Shown: piece by piece, positions 51,825-60,215 of the stretch
How positions within the stretch are numbered: position 1 is the stretch's first letter
Layout of the letters: the number at the start of each line of letters is the position of its first letter
Assembly: GCF_018918005.1 (NCBI RefSeq)
Contig: NZ_JAHLPR010000005.1
Span: 1 to 64,000, forward strand
Reading direction: 5' to 3'
DNA: 64,000 bases
Source of the DNA: Paenibacillus sp. MSJ-34
GTDB taxonomy: Bacteria; Bacillota; Bacilli; Paenibacillales; Paenibacillaceae
Position numbers and translations under genes: made by a program
Notes under the pieces: generated by a model
Databases searched by the model: none
Told to the model about the DNA's origin: nothing
What the model saw: the letters and a program-made list of their open reading frames with translations, nothing else

Positions 51825-52151
51825 TCAATCCTCCTCCTTAATAAATTGGTTTACCATTCGTGTCGTTTGCTTCCAGTCCCGCACGAATTGATCCAACAGC
51901 CGCTTGCCGGTTTCGGTAATGGAATAATACTTGCGTCTCCCGCCATGGCTTTCGTTGCCCCAGAAGGAGGAGACGGCGCTTTGCTTCTCCAATCGTTTCA
52001 GGGATAAATACAGCGTCGCTTCCTGAATTTCAAAAGCGCCTTCCGTTCGAGTCTTGATCGTTTTGGATATTTCGTAGCCGTAATTCTCCTTCTCGTTCAG
52101 GATGGATAAAATGAGGAGATCGATCGTGCCTTTCAACATCTCCGCGTTCAT
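51825..52151 (-). CDS. PadR family transcriptional regulator
   Basis: A 108-residue PadR-type winged-helix regulator: GTIDLLILSILNEKENYGYEISKTI, ATLYLSLKRLEKQSAVSSFW and the wing HGGRRKYYSITETGKRLL are the family blocks. GGAGG precedes the start. It probably controls its own run of genes, including the membrane protein and possibly the DUF368 gene. Confidence 0.9.
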   Translation of the reverse strand: MNAEMLKGTIDLLILSILNEKENYGYEISKTIKTRTEGAFEIQEATLYLSLKRLEKQSAVSSFWGNESHGGRRKYYSITETGKRLLDQFVRDWKQTTRMVNQFIKEED

Positions 52152-52404
52152 GGGAATAACCTCCGACTTGATTACCTAACTTTATTAAGTACATAACTAT
52201 CATAAGGTAAAGTATTTAAAATTGCAAGGCACTTGAGGTTGACAAGCACCGCTCTTTAGACAAGCCTCGACAGACTTTTCAAAAAAGTACTGGAATATTT
52301 TCCATTCTATGGTTACGATAAGAGGGGTTGGCGGGATTCCGTCAGACAGCCGAGCCGGATGACCCGTTTTGCCATATCATTCCATTACAAGGATGTGTTG
52401 AACA

Positions 52405-52911
52405 TTGGAAACGAACATTCAAGAAAAAAAATACGACCGTCTGCCATTGGAAATTTCAGGTTTAGGCGGATGGCTCATTCTGGTGCAGATTGGTTTATAC
52501 CTTACGATTGTAGTGATTCTAGGGCAGCTGTTCCTGTACTCCTTTCCGATATTCGGTTCGGAAACGTGGGAATTGTTAACCTCTCCGGAGTCTGAGTATT
52601 ACCATCCGCTGTGGGCGCCGATGATCGTGTTTGAAACCGTCTATAACATCGCTTTTGTATTGTTTTGCGGATTGATCCTATTTCATTTTTACGGCAAAAG
52701 AAAGATCGTACCGAAGCTGATGATCATCTTCTATGGCGCCAGCTTGGCCATAGGGATCGTCGATTTGATCCTCATGTACCAGATTCCTGCATTGCTGGAA
52801 ATGGAAGACGGAAGCTCGCTGAGAGATACAATACGATCTGCGATCGTGTGCGCCGTTTGGATTCCTTACTTTATAAAATCGAGAAGGGTGCGGAACACGT
52901 TTATCCGATAG
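52405..52911 (+). CDS. DUF2569 family membrane protein
   Basis: A 168-residue protein with four membrane helices. The DUF2569 start GLGGWLILVQIGLYLT and closing WIPYFIKSRRVRNTFI are typical. The start is TTG, preceded by AAGGATGTG. The function is unknown. Confidence 0.82.
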   Translation: METNIQEKKYDRLPLEISGLGGWLILVQIGLYLTIVVILGQLFLYSFPIFGSETWELLTSPESEYYHPLWAPMIVFETVYNIAFVLFCGLILFHFYGKRKIVPKLMIIFYGASLAIGIVDLILMYQIPALLEMEDGSSLRDTIRSAIVCAVWIPYFIKSRRVRNTFIR

Positions 52912-52922
52912 CGTGCGCTTAG

Positions 52923-52981
52923 TTGCAAAGACATTGCAAGCGAGATATAATGACCGTAGTCATTTTGTGACTTCGGTCATT
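52923..52981 (+). promoter_or_regulatory. TetR promoter with large operator
   Basis: TTGCAA (52923-52928), 17 bases, TATAAT (52946-52951). From 52949 to 52981 a 33-base dyad has 14-bp arms (AATGACCGTAGTCA and TGACTTCGGTCATT) with one mismatch. It covers the end of the -10 and the start site, an ideal autorepression site for the TetR gene at 53006. The same hairpin followed by Ts could also act as a terminator. Confidence 0.82.
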
Positions 52982-53005
52982 TTTTGTGATGTGAGAGGTG
53001 AACCC

Positions 53006-53590
53006 ATGCTAAGAGAAGCGCGGAAAAAACAACTGAAAGAACGCATTGCATATGAGGCTATCGAGCTGTTTAAACAAAAAGGCTACGACAACGTGACGGT
53101 AGAGGAGATTGCGTCCGTTTGCGGCATTGCCAAGGGAACGTTTTTTAACTATTTTCCGAAAAAAGAACATGTGCTGCTGCAATTGGCGGATTCCTATATG
53201 ACGCTGATGGACGACATTGTTCAAAGACATCGAGAAGGCGCATTGAAGGAACGGGTATTGCGTATTTTCAACGAACTCTTCGACCTCTACTTGCAGCATG
53301 CCGGCTTGCTGCGCCTCACTTTGATCGAAACGATCAAAGCGGCGATCGAAGGGAAGGAAGATTCGGCGAACTTGGCGTTATTGCAAGAGACGCTTCGCGG
53401 AATGATTCAAGAAGCGATCGATGGCGGCTCCCTCCGCAGCCTATGGGATGCGGGGACGAGCGCCGCCGTGTTGGCGGGCGTATTTTTCAATACGCTCATG
53501 AACGGCGCTTCGCATTTGAACCGGATGGAAATGACGGAAGCTCTGCGGCGGCAGTTGGATGTCGTTTGGGGAGGCATTGCCGATGAATAA
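53006..53590 (+). CDS. TetR/AcrR family transcriptional regulator
   Basis: A 194-residue TetR-type protein. The HTH is residues 10-55 (AIELFKQKGYDNVTVEEIAS, CGIAKGTFFNYFPKKE). ATG 53006 follows GAGAGGTG; the longer frame to 52913 would start inside the operator. The stop overlaps the start of the GDPD gene by eight bases, so the two are coupled. It should bind the large dyad at 52949-52981. Confidence 0.92.
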   Translation: MLREARKKQLKERIAYEAIELFKQKGYDNVTVEEIASVCGIAKGTFFNYFPKKEHVLLQLADSYMTLMDDIVQRHREGALKERVLRIFNELFDLYLQHAGLLRLTLIETIKAAIEGKEDSANLALLQETLRGMIQEAIDGGSLRSLWDAGTSAAVLAGVFFNTLMNGASHLNRMEMTEALRRQLDVVWGGIADE

Positions 53591-54572
53591 GTTGAAAAAA
53601 ATAGCGAGAAGCAAAACATTTCTCTTCCTCGTCCTATTGATTGCGTTTATCTACTTGAACAATACCTCCTTCTTTGCGAAACCGCGGAACGGAGAACCGT
53701 TGCTTCTGGCTCACCGGGGACTGGCACAAACGTTCGCGATGGAGGGGATTGAGAACGATACCTGCACGGCCGAGCGCATATACGAGCCGGAGCATCCTTA
53801 CTTGGAAAATACGATACCGTCCATGGAAGCGGCGTTTGCGGCCGGGGCGGATATCGTCGAACTGGATATTAAACCGACCAAAGACGGGCAGTTCGCCGTA
53901 TTCCACGATTGGACGCTCGATTGCCGGACGAACGCGACAGGACAGGCGGGCGATTATACGATGGCCGAGTTGAAACAGCTCGATATCGGTTACGGGTATA
54001 CGGCCGATCAAGGGAAGACGTATCCGTTCCGCGGCCGAGGGGTGGGGCTCATGCCGTCGCTTGACGAGGTGCTGGCCCGCTTCCCGGAGCAGTCGTTTTT
54101 AATTCATATCAAAAGCAACGATCCGGCGGAAGGAGAACAGCTTGCCCGCTATCTCGCCTCCTTGCCGGAAGAGCGGCTGAGCCAGCTGTCCGTTTACGGG
54201 GGAGACGAGCCGATCGCTTCCTTGCAAGCCAAGCTGCCGCAAATTCGCGCGATGTCCAAAGCGTCGATGAAGAGCTGCCTCATTCCTTACCTCGCCGTCG
54301 GATGGACGGGCTATGTTCCTTCCGCATGCGAGAATACGCAGCTGCATATTCCCGAGAAAATCGCTCCTTTGCTATGGGGGTGGCCCGACCGCTTCCTGAA
54401 CCGCATGGACCGGGCCGATACCCGCGTCATCGTGGTGGGCGGGGACGGCAGCGATTTCTCCAGCGGGTTCGATACGCCGGAAGATCTCGGGCGTCTGCCG
54501 TCAGGCTATTCCGGCGGGATATGGACGAACCGGATCGATCGCATCGCCCCGCTGTATCGGGACGGAACATAA
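53583..54572 (+). CDS. Glycerophosphodiester phosphodiesterase-family membrane-anchored protein
   Basis: A 329-residue protein with an N-terminal membrane anchor (FLFLVLLIAFIYL, residues 12-24) and a GDPD domain. LLLAHRGLAQ has the catalytic His-Arg, LENTIPSMEAAFAAGADIVELDIKPTKDG (split as LENTIPSMEAAF and VELDIKPTKDG) has the metal-binding Glu and Asp, and FAVFHDWTLD the second His. It hydrolyses glycerophosphodiesters, probably outside the cell. ATG 53583 lies after GGGGAGG and overlaps the TetR gene. Confidence 0.88.
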   Translation: MNKLKKIARSKTFLFLVLLIAFIYLNNTSFFAKPRNGEPLLLAHRGLAQTFAMEGIENDTCTAERIYEPEHPYLENTIPSMEAAFAAGADIVELDIKPTKDGQFAVFHDWTLDCRTNATGQAGDYTMAELKQLDIGYGYTADQGKTYPFRGRGVGLMPSLDEVLARFPEQSFLIHIKSNDPAEGEQLARYLASLPEERLSQLSVYGGDEPIASLQAKLPQIRAMSKASMKSCLIPYLAVGWTGYVPSACENTQLHIPEKIAPLLWGWPDRFLNRMDRADTRVIVVGGDGSDFSSGFDTPEDLGRLPSGYSGGIWTNRIDRIAPLYRDGT

Positions 54573-54607
54573 CGGGAACTTAATCGATTTTATACTTCAT
54601 TTTAACA

Positions 54608-54625
54608 CTGACATAATGCTGTCAG
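54608..54625. promoter_or_regulatory. Dyad upstream of the MFS pump
   Basis: CTGACATAATGCTGTCAG has 6-bp inverted arms. It lies before a TATAAT (54637-54642) and 60 bases before the pump gene. It may be an operator of the adjacent TetR or another repressor. Confidence 0.5.
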
Positions 54626-54685
54626 CATTCCCTCTCTATAATGATGATATCTTCAATCAAACATAGTTGAGAGGAATGGAATGAC

Positions 54686-56218
54686 ATGAATTTGCATCAC
54701 CGTAAAATGGGAATGACGGTGGCAGGGCTGCTGCTCACCATCCTGATGGCTTCGATGGATAATACGATCGTTGCGACGTCGATGGGGACGATCGTAGGCC
54801 AACTCGGGGGACTCGATAAATTCGTTTGGGTGACGTCCGCGTATATGGTGGCGGAAATGGCCGGCATGCCGATTTTCGGCAAGCTGTCCGATATGTACGG
54901 CCGCAAACGGTTTTACATCTTCGGCATCATCGTGTTTATGATAGGCTCCGTTCTGTGCGGCACGGCGAATACCATTGTCGAGCTTAGCCTGTACCGCGCG
55001 GTTCAGGGGATCGGGGGAGGCGCTCTGGTGCCGATTGTGTTCACGGTATTATTGGATGCGATTCCCGCGGACAAGAGGGGTAAGCTGATGGGGCTGTTCG
55101 GCGCCGTCTACGGCATGTCCAGCGTCTTCGGACCGCTGCTCGGAGCTTATATTACCGATCATATCGGATGGAAATGGATCTTCTATATTAATTTGCCGCT
55201 TGGATTGATCGCCTTATGTCTCGTTATGACCTCCTATCATGAATCGCTTGAGCGGAGCCGGCAAAAAATCGACTGGCTCGGCGCCATGACGCTCGTCGGC
55301 GCGGTCGTATGCCTTATGTTTGCCTTAGAGTTGGGGGGCAAATGGTATGCATGGAACTCGGTGCAAATTATAAGCATGCTTGCCGGATTTGTATTGCTCG
55401 CCGTCATTTTCTTGAGCGTTGAGGCCAGGGCCAAAGAGCCGATCATATCGTTTCGAATGTTCCGGAACCGGCTGTTTGCAACCAGTACGCTCATCGCGCT
55501 CTTAAGCGGAGCGGCATTTATCGTCGCATCGGTGTATATTCCGATCTATATGCAAGGCGTTCAAGGCGGCAATGCCACGAACTCCGGCCTCATGCTGCTG
55601 CCGATGATGCTCGGCACCGTCGTGACCGCGACCGGGGGCGGATTCGTCATGAACCGGCTGTCTTACCGTTCGATCCTGATTTCAACGCTTGTGCTGCTCG
55701 TAGCGGGTCTCGGCCTGCTTACGACGATATCGGCCGATTCGTCCCGGCTCGTCGTCACCTTATATATGATTTTGGTCGGGCTTGGCATCGGCGCCTCGTT
55801 CTCGGTGTTGACCAACGCCGCGGTTCATTCTTTGCCGGCCAGGGAGCGGGGGGCCGCCAACGCAACCTTGAATTTTCAACGTGCGCTCGGCATGACGGTG
55901 GGCATCACCGTATTCGGAATACTCCAGAACCATTCGATGACGCGCAAATTAACGGACTCCTTCGCGGGCGGCGGTACGGAGGATTTGCCTTCAGGCATCG
56001 ATTTGAGCGATCCGTACGTACTGATGTCGCCGTCGACCCGCACTCTGCTTCCGCAGGATACATTGAGCGCGATTACGGCCGGATTGTCCTCCTCCATCTC
56101 GGATACGTTCGCATGGGGTCTTATCCCCGCGGTGCTGGCCGTAGCGGCGGCTTTCCTGATGGGCGGCGAGAAGTTCGATCCGAAGGCGGAGATGGAAGCG
56201 TACGCCGCTTCGCATTGA
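54686..56218 (+). CDS. DHA2-type MFS drug exporter (EmrB/QacA-like)
   Basis: A 510-residue transporter with 14 predicted helices. The DHA2 motifs are LDxxIV-like MASMDNTIVATSMG, FGKLSDMYGRKRFYIFG in the loop 2-3, and GIGGGALVPIVFTVLLDAIP, with the antiporter motif GAVYGMSSVFGPLLGAYI. It should use the proton gradient to expel drugs or dyes. GAGAGGAA precedes the start. A dyad lies in its promoter and a TetR gene is 1.1 kb upstream. Confidence 0.93.
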   Translation: MNLHHRKMGMTVAGLLLTILMASMDNTIVATSMGTIVGQLGGLDKFVWVTSAYMVAEMAGMPIFGKLSDMYGRKRFYIFGIIVFMIGSVLCGTANTIVELSLYRAVQGIGGGALVPIVFTVLLDAIPADKRGKLMGLFGAVYGMSSVFGPLLGAYITDHIGWKWIFYINLPLGLIALCLVMTSYHESLERSRQKIDWLGAMTLVGAVVCLMFALELGGKWYAWNSVQIISMLAGFVLLAVIFLSVEARAKEPIISFRMFRNRLFATSTLIALLSGAAFIVASVYIPIYMQGVQGGNATNSGLMLLPMMLGTVVTATGGGFVMNRLSYRSILISTLVLLVAGLGLLTTISADSSRLVVTLYMILVGLGIGASFSVLTNAAVHSLPARERGAANATLNFQRALGMTVGITVFGILQNHSMTRKLTDSFAGGGTEDLPSGIDLSDPYVLMSPSTRTLLPQDTLSAITAGLSSSISDTFAWGLIPAVLAVAAAFLMGGEKFDPKAEMEAYAASH

Positions 56219-56242
56219 CGCGGTCTCCGGCACCAAACATAA

Positions 56243-56273
56243 AGTCTGGCCCTCCGGCGGCCGGGCTTTTTTT
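56243..56273 (+). terminator. Intrinsic terminator
   Basis: AGTCTGGCC pairs with GGCCGGGCT and is followed by seven Ts. It ends the MFS pump gene. Confidence 0.85.
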
Positions 56274-56288
56274 GTCAAGCGCTTGACA
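56273..56288. promoter_or_regulatory. Orphan LacI-type palindrome
   Basis: TGTCAAGCGCTTGACA is a perfect 16-bp palindrome with the AAGCGCTT core of LacI/CcpA-family sites. No gene starts near it; repeats follow at once. Confidence 0.5.
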
Positions 56289-57060
56289 GCAACTGCAATA
56301 ATCCGGTTATTCGAAGGCCAAGACCGCTTTTTGGGCACTAGTGTTGCATCGAGAAGTTGATAGCTTTGCAAACCCGCAATTGGAGTCTGCTTCATCATTC
56401 GCCGCCGTTGATGGTACTGGCTTTATTGCGCATATAGAAGGGGATGCCTCCCTCCATTTCGAAGGCGATCGCGCGGACCTGCGCTCCTTGTTTGGCGCTA
56501 ACGAAACTTTTGGCTCGCTAACGAAACTAACGATCCTTATTGGACTCCAATTGAAGATGTTCTCATCCTAACGAAAGTACATATCGCTATTCATTGGAAA
56601 TCGGCGATTGTACCGCCTTTTTCCCCTCATTAGCGTGTTTGAGTTTCGTTAGACATTGAAACATGATGATTTACAGGTTATTAGCGTGTATCAGTTTCGT
56701 TAGCTCGCTCGGGCGAATCGTCAGCCGCCAGCGGTATGATGAAGTGGACTCTGATCGCAGGCTTTACCTTTTTACCCCACGGGAATCGCTTGCCAGCACG
56801 CTATACAGCTTCCATAACCTCTGCGGCAAATGATCGTTCAGGACTGCATGCAGCAATCCAATCCCGCTCCGTATGTAATAAACCCTGGCTTTCTAGCATC
56901 TGAACGAGGGGGATTTTCACAGAGGGCCGACAATTGGGGCAGAAATAAATGGATTTCTGCATTTGCGCGGGCGAAACTCGCCCAAATCTCCTTTTGTAAA
57001 TGGATTTTTGCAGTTACATAACCAACTGTCAAGACGATCTCCCCCGCCGGCGGTTTTAAA
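56289..57060. repeat. Noncoding block with repeats A (reverse) and C
   Basis: Repeat A lies in reverse orientation at about 56390-56765. Its 188-base core is 56517-56704 with perfect 11-bp ends, plus an extra GCTAACGAAAC at 56497. Repeat C lies at about 56880-57025 with CTTTTGTAAATGG and TTTTTGCAGTTA shared with 25070-25255. A shorter C-like piece lies at about 56289-56345. No gene is supported. Confidence 0.78.
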
Positions 57061-57067
57061 ATGGGTA

Positions 57068-57098
57068 TTGACTCTCACGTTACGTGATACTTTATAGT
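57068..57098 (+). promoter_or_regulatory. MerR-type promoter (19-base spacer) with operator
   Basis: TTGACT (57068-57073), a 19-base spacer and TATAGT (57093-57098). The 13-bp palindrome TCACGTTACGTGA (57075-57087) sits in the spacer. Long spacers with a central dyad are the mark of promoters activated by MerR-type proteins. Confidence 0.85.
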
Positions 57099-57123
57099 TA
57101 GCAATGAAGGGAGGCCACTGGCA

Positions 57124-57870
57124 ATGAGAGTGAAAGAAGTAGCCGATTTAACGGGAATCAGCGTGCGCACGCTTCATCACTACGATGAGATCGGGCTATT
57201 GACCCCGGATGGCACGACCGAGGCGGGGTATCGTGTATACTCTGACGACAATCTTGAAACGCTGCAGCAAATTTTGTTTTTCAGAGAACTCGGTTTCCCT
57301 TTGAAAGAAATTAAAGAAATCATCAGTCGTCCTTCGTTCGACCGGTTGGAGGCGTTAACGATGCAGCGCCGGATGCTGCTGGAGAAGCGCATCCGCGTCG
57401 ACCGCATGATCGCGACGATTGATAAGACCATTAAGCATGCGAAAGGAGAAATGGAAATGTCCAATAAAGAGAAGTTCGAAGGCTTCGATTTCAGCCATAA
57501 CCCCTATGAACAGGAAGCGCGAGAAAGATGGGGAGACGAAGCCGTCGACAAGTCGAACGCCAAAATCGCAAGCATGTCCAAAGCAGAACAAGAAGCGATG
57601 GGCGAGGAGATGAATGCGATCTACCGCAAGCTGGCGTCCCTTACCCATATGCCGCCCGAATCGGCGGAAGCGCAAGCGGCCATTCAAGAATGGTACGACT
57701 TCCTGAACAATATGGGCATGGGCCAATATTCGCTTGAAGCGTTCAAAGGATTAGGCCAAATGTACGTCGACGACGTACGTTTTACGCAAAACATCGACAA
57801 GTTCAAGGAAGGCTTGGCCGTATTCATGCGCGACGCCATGGCCGTGTACGCGGATCGCAACTCCCAATAA
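57124..57870 (+). CDS. MerR family activator with TipAS domain
   Basis: A 248-residue regulator. Residues 1-70 are the MerR winged helix (VKEVADLTGISVRTLHHYDE, GYRVYSDDNLETLQQILFF), then a coiled-coil (LTMQRRMLLEKRIRVDRMIATI). Residues 115-245 form a TipAS ligand domain (GFDFSHNPYEQEARERWGDE, AIYRKLASLTHMPPESAEAQ, AVYADRNSQ). TipAL and Mta proteins bind thiopeptides or drugs and activate their own promoter, which fits the 19-base spacer upstream. GGGAGG precedes the start. Confidence 0.93.
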   Translation: MRVKEVADLTGISVRTLHHYDEIGLLTPDGTTEAGYRVYSDDNLETLQQILFFRELGFPLKEIKEIISRPSFDRLEALTMQRRMLLEKRIRVDRMIATIDKTIKHAKGEMEMSNKEKFEGFDFSHNPYEQEARERWGDEAVDKSNAKIASMSKAEQEAMGEEMNAIYRKLASLTHMPPESAEAQAAIQEWYDFLNNMGMGQYSLEAFKGLGQMYVDDVRFTQNIDKFKEGLAVFMRDAMAVYADRNSQ

Positions 57871-57904
57871 TCGAATCGCGATCAACGCCCGCGCGTGTTG
57901 GTAA

Positions 57905-57940
57905 ACAAGGCACCGGTTCATCTCGAACCAGGTGCCTTGT
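57905..57940. terminator. Bidirectional hairpin between convergent genes
   Basis: ACAAGGCACCGGTTC pairs with GAACC-A-GGTGCCTTGT around ATCTC. It separates the MerR gene and the convergent AraC gene. Confidence 0.8.
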
Positions 57941-57978
57941 TGCCGTTGCGCCTTGTCTATGAGAGCGACGCCGCTCTA

Positions 57979-58758
57979 TCATCCGATAACGCTTGCATCT
58001 TTCTGAGCAGCTTGCTTGCGATAAGCGCGTGGAGTCTTGCCGGTCTCGCGCTTGAACATATTGCAAAATTGCACGTCGTTCGCAAACCCTGCGTAATGGG
58101 CGATATCCGACACGAGCAGGTTGGTTTCCAGCAACAGCGACTTGGCGTAATCGATACGCCTGTTGATCAAATACTGCAAAGGAGATCTGCCGTACTTTTC
58201 CTTAAATACATGGCGGAATCGGTCGTAGCTGTAACCCGACAGCTGCGCGAGCGATTCGACCGATATTTTTTGCCGGTAATGCTCATCCATATAATTGATC
58301 ACATATTGCAACTGCAATTGGCTATCCGCTTGAAACGGCTGTTTTTTCACTCCGAGCAAGCGTTGGATTTTAATGACAAGCGTATCGAGCAGCAAATTCA
58401 GCATATCCAAGTAACCGTACTCCTGGTTGAAGAATTCATCCTTCATCTGCATCACGAGCCGTTGAATGGAATGATCGTCGTCATCGTGAAAGACGGCGTT
58501 CAAATGTTTCAGCGCCGGTTGATTGCTGTGGAACCCGATAAACAACACGTCTCCTCCGGACGTATGTTTCTCGTCATGTACGACCTGGGGTGAAATTAGA
58601 GCAAACATGTTTTTTTGAAAATGGTACTCGTCGTTGCCGATGCGCGTATTTCCTTGCCCTTGAAAGTAATAGATTAACTCGTAACATTCATGGCTATGTT
58701 TCGGAATATACTTATTGGTCAACCGTTTGGAGAAAAACAAGAAATCCAACTGGTTCAT
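57979..58758 (-). CDS. AraC family transcriptional regulator
   Basis: A 259-residue AraC-type regulator. The N-terminal cupin part has HSHECYELIYYFQGQGNTRI and the C-terminal two HTHs read ISVESLAQLSGYSYDRFRHVFKEKYG and LLVSDIAHYAGFANDVQFCNMFKRETG (split in each case). ATG 58758 follows GGGAGCG. It is divergent from the nucleoside ABC importer and may control it. Confidence 0.92.
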   Translation of the reverse strand: MNQLDFLFFSKRLTNKYIPKHSHECYELIYYFQGQGNTRIGNDEYHFQKNMFALISPQVVHDEKHTSGGDVLFIGFHSNQPALKHLNAVFHDDDDHSIQRLVMQMKDEFFNQEYGYLDMLNLLLDTLVIKIQRLLGVKKQPFQADSQLQLQYVINYMDEHYRQKISVESLAQLSGYSYDRFRHVFKEKYGRSPLQYLINRRIDYAKSLLLETNLLVSDIAHYAGFANDVQFCNMFKRETGKTPRAYRKQAAQKDASVIG

Positions 58759-58823
58759 TGGAATCGCTCCCATTTTCGTTAATTAGCCGTTTCGTATAAA
58801 AAACATGACCGTTTTAGTCTAAT

Positions 58824-58851
58824 TTTACAATTCACTTTCTGCTACTATTAT
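58824..58851 (+). promoter_or_regulatory. Likely promoter of the nucleoside importer operon
   Basis: TTTACA (58824-58829), 16 bases, TATTAT (58846-58851), about 150 bases before the lipoprotein gene. No purine-riboswitch consensus was found in the leader. A 34-codon frame at 58855 is not convincing. Confidence 0.5.
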
Positions 58852-58998
58852 AGCATGAAAAGCCAAATCGTAAAAAAAGGAGGGCTTCCAAAATTAAGTA
58901 TATTGAAACGGTTTACAGAGGATACTAAGGAAGCGCAACCTGGCAAAGCTCGTTACTAGCAATTGACGTATTGACTGAGAGAAAGAGGGGGAAAACCA

Positions 58999-60120
58999 AT
59001 GAAAAAAATGATTACGGGTATGATTCTACTCATGATGTTGATCGTCTCCGCTTGTTCGAACGCAAATCAGGCGGGAGACTCGAATACGAATGACGGCAGC
59101 CAGCCGGACGCGAACTCGGGCAATTTGAAGGTTGTCTTGCTCGTTCCGGGAACGTTAGGGGATAAATCGTTCTTCGACGCCGCGAACGCCGGACTGACCA
59201 AAGTACATGATATGTTGGGCGCTGAGACGAAGGTGATCGAGATGGGCGCGGACGAAACGAAATGGGAGCCGACGTTCAACGATATCGCGAGCCAGGACTG
59301 GGATGTCATTATTTCCGGCGGATCGCAAATTACCGAATTGTTGAACGATGTCGCCTCGAGAAATCCGGACAAGAAGTTCATTAACTACGATACGGATATT
59401 GAGGATACGGCGGAGAACGTGCATGCCATTTCCTATGCGACGAATGAAGTTTCATTCCTTGCGGGAGCCGCAGCCGCTCTAATCTCGACTTCCGACATGC
59501 CGAACGCGAATCCGGATCAAACGATCGGTTTCGTAGGAGGGATGGACATTCCGGGAATCAATACGTTCCTCGTCGGCTATATCGAGGGGGCCAAATACGT
59601 CGATCCCGATATCAAGGTAGCCATTTCGTATGCGGGCAATTTCGTCAATCCTGCGAAAGGGAAGGAGCTTTCCCTGCTGCAATATAACGCGGGCGCGGAT
59701 GTCATCTTCAGCGTCGCCGGCGGAACGGGACTGGGCGTATTCGATGCGGCGAAAGAAAAGCAAAAATATGCGATCGGCGTCGACTCCGACCAATCGGCAA
59801 TGATCATGGATACGGATAGCGAGAAAGCGAATTTGATCGTCACTTCCGCCATCAAAAAAATCGACGAAGCGATCTTCAATGCGGTTGCGGAACTGCAAAA
59901 AGGTACGTTGGAAATGGGCAAATTCAAAGTGGTCGGCTTCAACGAGTCGGGCGTAGCATTGGCTGAGAATAACGTCTATAACAGCGTCGTATCGGAGTCC
60001 GTTCGGGCTGAAGTAGCGAAAATTAAGGAACAAATAGCGACAGGCCAAATCGAAATCAGCAATGCGCTGCACATGGATACGGCTCAAATCGATGCGCTTC
60101 GCAATTCTGTAAAACCTTAA
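58999..60120 (+). CDS. BMP-family nucleoside-binding lipoprotein
   Basis: A 373-residue substrate-binding lipoprotein (lipobox VSAC, Cys19) of the basic membrane protein family. The BMP pattern LLVPGTLGDKSFFDAANAGL, SGGSQITELLNDVASRNPDK, IGFVGGMDIPGINTFLVGYI and DVIFSVAGGTGLGVFDAAKEK is clear. Relatives bind purine nucleosides (PnrA, NupN). GAGGGGG precedes the start. It heads the importer operon. Confidence 0.93.
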   Translation: MKKMITGMILLMMLIVSACSNANQAGDSNTNDGSQPDANSGNLKVVLLVPGTLGDKSFFDAANAGLTKVHDMLGAETKVIEMGADETKWEPTFNDIASQDWDVIISGGSQITELLNDVASRNPDKKFINYDTDIEDTAENVHAISYATNEVSFLAGAAAALISTSDMPNANPDQTIGFVGGMDIPGINTFLVGYIEGAKYVDPDIKVAISYAGNFVNPAKGKELSLLQYNAGADVIFSVAGGTGLGVFDAAKEKQKYAIGVDSDQSAMIMDTDSEKANLIVTSAIKKIDEAIFNAVAELQKGTLEMGKFKVVGFNESGVALAENNVYNSVVSESVRAEVAKIKEQIATGQIEISNALHMDTAQIDALRNSVKP

Positions 60121-60145
60121 ACAGGAAGCCATAGAATTCAAGGGG

Positions 60146-60178
60146 AAGGGAATTCGATTCGAATTGAATTCCCTTTTG
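60146..60178 (+). terminator. Hairpin between binding-protein and ATPase genes
   Basis: AAGGGAATTC (60146-60155) pairs with GAATTCCCTT (60166-60175), with T's at the end. It probably cuts down readthrough so that the binding protein is made in excess. Confidence 0.7.
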
Positions 60179-60215
60179 CCGTTATTAGGCGCAGATCCGA
60201 AAGGAGAATGGACAG

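Noticed and set aside
58855-58959. 34-codon frame in the importer leader
   Set aside because: No ribosome site at its start and no family features.
58774-58998. Purine riboswitch before the nucleoside importer
   Set aside because: The conserved loop and junction bases of the purine aptamer were not found.
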